Source of the DNA: an uncultured bacterium
GTDB lineage: Bacteria > Patescibacteriota > Minisyncoccia > Phycocordibacterales > UBA2100
Assembly: GCA_903881205.1 (NCBI GenBank)
Contig: CAIRSC010000027.1
Location: 1-8,124, forward strand
DNA: 8,124 nucleotides
Direction: 5' to 3'
Shown here in pieces: positions 3,975 to 8,124 of the stretch. Below the pieces are notes generated by a model that saw nothing but the letters and a program-made list of their open reading frames with translations, did not search any database and was not told where the DNA came from. The stretch's first letter is position 1. The number at the start of each line of letters is the position of its first letter. Made by a program: the position numbers and the translations under genes.

Positions 3975-6900
3975 ATGGCAAAAACTCCCAAAGTTCGCCC
4001 GCAGAAGTATTTTGGTAAGTTTCGAGAACCGTTGGTCAAGCTTCCATCGCTGGTGGAATCTCAGATCAAGTCATTCACCGACTTCGTAGAAGGCGGTGCT
4101 GAACGCGTGTTCAAGGAATTTTCCCCAATCACCGACCACTCCAAGAAGAAGTTCGAGCTCAAGCTCGTCAAATTCACGTTTGGCGATCTCCGCTGGGACG
4201 AGCAGTATGCAAAGCGCATGATGAAGACCTACGAGACTCCGCTCTCGATGGTGGTCAAACTCAAGAACAAGACGACCGGTGAAGAGAAAGAGCAGGAGAT
4301 CTTCCTTGCTGATTTCCCGTGGATGACCGCGCACGGCACATTCATCATCAACGGCGTCGAACGCATCGTGGTCCCGCAGCTCGCGCGCTCATACGGTGTT
4401 TTCTTTGAATCCATTCCTTATAAGGGCAAGAACTACTTCGCTGCCAAGATCATCCCGGCCCGCGGTGTGTGGATCGAGATCGAATCTGACGCCGACGGCG
4501 GCATGTATGTGAAGATCGACCGCAAACGCCGATTCCCGATCACATCACTGCTCCGCGTGCTCGGTCTGCATACCGACGAAGAGATCCTCAAGCGTTTTGC
4601 CAAGTCGGAGCCGGCCCGCGCAGCCGTTGCTGCATCGATCGGTCACGATCATGCGCACACTCCCGAGGAAGCATTCGTCGAGATCTACCGCCGACTCCGC
4701 GACGGCGACATCGCTACCGGCGATACCGCCCGCGACCACGTGCAATCGATTCTTTCCCCGGATCGCTACGACTTCTCGCGTGTCGGCCGCTTCCATTTCA
4801 ACCGCCGATTCGGCCTTTCGACGAAAGAGGCGGATCTCGCCAATGTCACACTCACACTCGAAGACGTGATCCGCATCATCACGCACATCGCCGAATCGAA
4901 TGTGAATCCTGAGGCGCAGGCCGACGACATCGACCACTTGGGCTTCCGCCGCGTCCGCTTCGCAGGCGAGCTCCTCGAGCAGCGCATGCGCGTGGGCCTT
5001 TCCCGCATGAAGCGCAATATCCAGGACCGCATGGCCATGGTTGATCCCGAGACCTCGACTCCGGTCTCATTCGTCAATCCGCGCCCGTTCCAGGCTGCGA
5101 TCCGTGAATTCTTCACGACCGACCAGCTTTCACAGCTCATGCAGCAGTACAACACCCTCGACGAGATCGAACACCTCCGCACGCTTTCCACACTCGGCCG
5201 CGGCGGTCTTACATCCGAGCGCGCGGGCCTCGAGGTGCGCGACGTGCATTCATCGCACTACGGCCGCGTCTGTCCGATTCACACACCAGAAGGTAAGAAC
5301 ATCGGACTGGTCCTCCACATGTCACTCTACGCACGACCGAATGAATTCGGCATCATTGAAACTCCATACGCCAAGGTAGAGAAGGGTGTCATCACCAAAG
5401 AGATCGTGTACCTCAACGCCATCGAAGAAGAGCAGTACGCCATTGCGCACGCTGCGACTACTCGCGACGACAACGGACGCATCACCGACACCTTCGTCGG
5501 CGTCCGCAAAGAAGGTAAGCCAACGCTCGTCGGCCGCGAAGACATCGACTTCATGGAAGTTGCGACCAACCAGCCGTTCTCAGTAGCGACTGCGATGATC
5601 CCGTTCGTCGAGAACGACGACGCGAATCGCGCACTGATGGGTTCGAACATGCAAAAGCAGGCGGTGCCGCTCGTGGTGCCTGATGCTCCATTCGTCGCCA
5701 CCGGCGTCGAAGCTGCCGCAGCACGCGACTCCGGACGTCTCATTATCGCCGCGGAAGCAGGCGAGGTAACACATTCGGATGCACAGATGATCAAGGTCAA
5801 GAACGAGGCGGGAAAGACCAAGGAATATCCGCTCGTGAACTTCATGCGCACCAACGGATTTACCACCTTCCATCAGCGCCCGATCGTGAACGTCGGCGAT
5901 GATGTGAAGAAGGGAACCGTGCTTGCTGACACCTCGACATCCGTCGGCGGTCAGCTCGCCATTGGGCAAAACGTGCGTGTCGCGTTCTTGCCATGGTTCG
6001 GTGCCAACTTCGAAGACGCAATCGTTATCTCAGAAAAGCTCGCGAAGGAAGCACGATTCACCTCGATCCACATGGAAGAGTTCGTGTGCGTGGTCCGCGA
6101 CACCAAGCTCGGTGCCGAGGTCACGACCCACGACATTCCGAATGTTTCAGAATTCAAACTCCGCAACCTCGATGAAGACGGCGTTGTTCGTATCGGTGCA
6201 GAAGTGCGCTCGGGCGACATCCTTGTCGGTAAAGTGACTCCGAAGGGAGAGACGCAGCTCACTCCTGAAGAGCGCCTCTTGCACGCGATCTTCGGCGAAA
6301 AGGCGAAGGACGTGAAAGACACCTCGCTTCGCATGGAAGGCGGCAAGCGCGGACGCATCATCGGTGTCAAAGTATTCTCGCGCGAACTCGGCGATCAGCT
6401 CGAATCAGGTGTCATCAAGCGCGTGCACATCGAAGTCGCACAGCTGCGCACGATCTCAGTGGGCGATAAGCTCGCGGGTCGTCACGGCAACAAGGGCGTG
6501 ATTTCACGTATCTTGCCTGAAGAAGACATGCCATTCGATAAGGACGGCAACCCTGTCGACATCATCCTCACACCGCTGGGCGTGCCATCGCGTATGAACC
6601 TCGGTCAGATCCTCGAGTTGCACCTCGGTCTCGCGGCTGACATGCTCGGTTACCAGGCGATTGTTCCGTCATTCGCAGGTGCCACCGAAAAGGAGATCCG
6701 CGACGAGCTCGAGAAAGCAGGCGTGGATCCAAGCGGCAAGCGCATCCTCTTCGACGGCCGCACCGGCGAGCCATTCGCTCAGCCGGTCTCCGTCGGTGTC
6801 ATGTACATGCTCAAGCTGCACCACATGGTGGAAGACAAGATCCATATGCGCTCAATCGGTCCGTACTCACTCACCACGCAGCAGCCGCTCGGAGGCAAAG

Positions 6901-7154
6901 CGCAGAACGGCGGTCAGCGCGTGGGAGAAATGGAAGTATGGGCATTCTTGGGCTACGGCGCCGCATACTCGCTCCGCGAAATCCTCACCATCAAATCCGA
7001 CGACATCTTGGGCCGCTCCGCAGCATTCGACGCGATCGTCAGCGGTAAGCGCATCCAGGAGACGAACACACCGGCGACGTTCAATGTTTTGGTCAGACAT
7101 TTGCGCGGACTCGGCATCGACATCGAATTCCTTGAGACATCTCCGGAACTTTAA
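3975..7154 (+). CDS. rpoB: DNA-directed RNA polymerase beta subunit
   Basis: The beta subunit forms one pincer and much of the active site of RNA polymerase. From ATG 3975 it has 1059 residues (E. coli 1342), consistent with a compact form without large lineage inserts. Regions in order: the N-terminal protrusion and lobe (FLADFPWMTAHGTFIINGVER, GVFFESIPYKGKNYFAAKIIP in parts); the rifampicin region at residues 383-411 (DQLSQLMQQYN, then LGRGGLTSERAG); YGRVCPIHTPEGKNIGL; the hybrid-binding core with SVGDKLAGRHGNKG, active-site lysines K832 and K840; GVPSRMNLGQILELHLG; and the C-terminal clamp part with HHMVEDKIHMRSIGPYSL, GGQRVGEMEVWA. An in-frame ATG at 3957 would add six residues (MLHEKY); MAKTPKVRPQKYFGKF is the more usual start. 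Neither has a clear SD. Codons strongly favour C or G at third positions. rpoC follows after 17 bases. Several rifampicin-contact positions differ from E. coli. Confidence 0.99.
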   Translation: MAKTPKVRPQKYFGKFREPLVKLPSLVESQIKSFTDFVEGGAERVFKEFSPITDHSKKKFELKLVKFTFGDLRWDEQYAKRMMKTYETPLSMVVKLKNKTTGEEKEQEIFLADFPWMTAHGTFIINGVERIVVPQLARSYGVFFESIPYKGKNYFAAKIIPARGVWIEIESDADGGMYVKIDRKRRFPITSLLRVLGLHTDEEILKRFAKSEPARAAVAASIGHDHAHTPEEAFVEIYRRLRDGDIATGDTARDHVQSILSPDRYDFSRVGRFHFNRRFGLSTKEADLANVTLTLEDVIRIITHIAESNVNPEAQADDIDHLGFRRVRFAGELLEQRMRVGLSRMKRNIQDRMAMVDPETSTPVSFVNPRPFQAAIREFFTTDQLSQLMQQYNTLDEIEHLRTLSTLGRGGLTSERAGLEVRDVHSSHYGRVCPIHTPEGKNIGLVLHMSLYARPNEFGIIETPYAKVEKGVITKEIVYLNAIEEEQYAIAHAATTRDDNGRITDTFVGVRKEGKPTLVGREDIDFMEVATNQPFSVATAMIPFVENDDANRALMGSNMQKQAVPLVVPDAPFVATGVEAAAARDSGRLIIAAEAGEVTHSDAQMIKVKNEAGKTKEYPLVNFMRTNGFTTFHQRPIVNVGDDVKKGTVLADTSTSVGGQLAIGQNVRVAFLPWFGANFEDAIVISEKLAKEARFTSIHMEEFVCVVRDTKLGAEVTTHDIPNVSEFKLRNLDEDGVVRIGAEVRSGDILVGKVTPKGETQLTPEERLLHAIFGEKAKDVKDTSLRMEGGKRGRIIGVKVFSRELGDQLESGVIKRVHIEVAQLRTISVGDKLAGRHGNKGVISRILPEEDMPFDKDGNPVDIILTPLGVPSRMNLGQILELHLGLAADMLGYQAIVPSFAGATEKEIRDELEKAGVDPSGKRILFDGRTGEPFAQPVSVGVMYMLKLHHMVEDKIHMRSIGPYSLTTQQPLGGKAQNGGQRVGEMEVWAFLGYGAAYSLREILTIKSDDILGRSAAFDAIVSGKRIQETNTPATFNVLVRHLRGLGIDIEFLETSPEL

Positions 7155-7171
7155 TAACTCATCATATTTCT

Positions 7172-8124
7172 ATGCCACAACAGAAAAAGAAAGACATGAT
7201 CCCCGCAGAGTTCGAAGCAGTCGCAATGCGACTCGCCTCGCCTGAGCGGATGTCGGAATGGTCATACGGTGAGATCACAAAGCCGGAGACTATCAACTAC
7301 CGCACCCAGCGTCCCGAGAAGAACGGTCTTTTCGACGAGCGCGTATTCGGTCCCGAGAAGGACTACGAGTGTTACTGCGGCAAATACCGCGGTATCCGTT
7401 TCCGAGGCATCGTCTGTGAAAAGTGCGGTGTGGAGATCACGCGCGCGATCGTGCGCCGTGAGCGCATGGGCCACATCGACCTCGCGACTCCGGTCGCGCA
7501 CATCTGGTTCCTCCGCGGCATCCCGTCGCGCATCGCATTGATGCTCGGGCTCAGTGCCGCAGAAGTGGAAAAGGTGGTGTACTTCGCCGGCTACATCGTC
7601 ACATCAGTGAATGAACAGGAGCGCGCGCGATTGCTCAAGGATCTCGAACTCGAATTCACGCAGAAGACCAAATCCGCTGCATCAGCAGAGGTAAAGACCG
7701 AGCTCAAAGAAAAGGCGACTAAGGCCAAGAAAGAGATCGAATCGATCAAGGAAGGCGTCGTTCTCGATGAGGCCGCATACCACCTCTTTGCGGTGAAGTA
7801 CGGAGCAATGTTCCGCGCTGCGATCGGTGCTGAGGCACTTCACACACTTCTGAAATCGATCAATCTCGATACATTCATCAAGAAGGTCCGTGAGGATTAC
7901 GAAAAGTCCGGTGCCGCTGATCGCGACAAGCTTCGCAAGCGTCTCGGCCTCGCCGAAGCGCTCAAGCGCGCCGATGTCCGCCCTGAATGGATGTTCCTCA
8001 CACGACTTCCTGTGGTACCGCCAGCATTGCGCCCGATGGTCGCACTCGAAGGAGGCCGCCATGCATCGTCGGATCTCAACGATCTCTATCGCCGCGTGAT
8101 CAACCGCAACAACCGCCTCAAGCG
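7172..8124 (+). CDS. rpoC: DNA-directed RNA polymerase beta' subunit, N-terminal part (3' end outside the window)
   Basis: The frame runs from ATG 7172 to the window edge, 317 complete codons. The beta' subunit carries the clamp, the catalytic Mg site and the N-terminal zinc finger. Seen here: the N-terminal clamp (SPERMSEWSYGEITKPETIN), the zinc finger with C67, C69, C82 and C85 (YECYCGKYRG, VCEKCGVEI), VRRERMGHIDLATPVAHIW, a Lys/Glu/Ala-rich helical stretch at about residues 155-195, and the segment LRPMVALEGGRHASSDLNDL with YRRVINRNNRLK leading to the catalytic core. The catalytic NADFDGD motif lies beyond the window. It starts 17 bases after the rpoB stop with no SD and no promoter in the gap, so it is co-transcribed with rpoB. 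The start fits the family and no closer alternative is seen. Confidence 0.98.
   Translation, partial: MPQQKKKDMIPAEFEAVAMRLASPERMSEWSYGEITKPETINYRTQRPEKNGLFDERVFGPEKDYECYCGKYRGIRFRGIVCEKCGVEITRAIVRRERMGHIDLATPVAHIWFLRGIPSRIALMLGLSAAEVEKVVYFAGYIVTSVNEQERARLLKDLELEFTQKTKSAASAEVKTELKEKATKAKKEIESIKEGVVLDEAAYHLFAVKYGAMFRAAIGAEALHTLLKSINLDTFIKKVREDYEKSGAADRDKLRKRLGLAEALKRADVRPEWMFLTRLPVVPPALRPMVALEGGRHASSDLNDLYRRVINRNNRLK

Overview
The window looks like chromosomal core DNA of a Patescibacteria/CPR bacterium, most likely Parcubacteria. This is inferred from family resemblance of the SMC C-terminus and RNA polymerase subunits, a compact RpoB of about 1059 residues, and the smc/rpsP/khpA/trmD grouping without rimM between khpA and trmD. 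It was not tested by phylogeny. All supported genes lie on the + strand. No tRNA, rRNA, mobile element or CRISPR array was seen, and no gene-free stretch exceeds 300 bases.

Layout: the 3' end of smc (2-886); an orphan 79-residue small protein with a strong Shine-Dalgarno (SD) and its own terminator (938-1220); a sharp promoter abutting rpsP, probably leaderless (1256-1692); a long GC-rich hairpin; khpA (1776-2138); a 142-nt gap that folds on paper into a tight three-way junction followed by a 14-codon upstream ORF whose stop overlaps the trmD start (2139-2284); trmD (2281-2937); two more orphan small-protein units, each with promoter, SD and terminator (2945-3356 and 3362-3769); a strong promoter with a structured leader of about 160 nt (3780-3974); then rpoB (3975-7154) and the start of rpoC (7172 to the window end).

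Functionally the window joins chromosome organisation (SMC), ribosome and RNA biology (S16, KhpA, TrmD) and transcription (RpoB, RpoC). Two translation-start styles coexist. The conserved genes rpsP, khpA, trmD, rpoB and rpoC have no convincing SD, while the three unrecognised small genes have clear ones. The best candidates for undescribed biology are the structured RNA and overlapping uORF before trmD, a G7 tract inside the promoter spacer of the third small gene, and the attenuator-like leader of rpoB. RpoB also carries natural substitutions at several rifampicin-contact positions.
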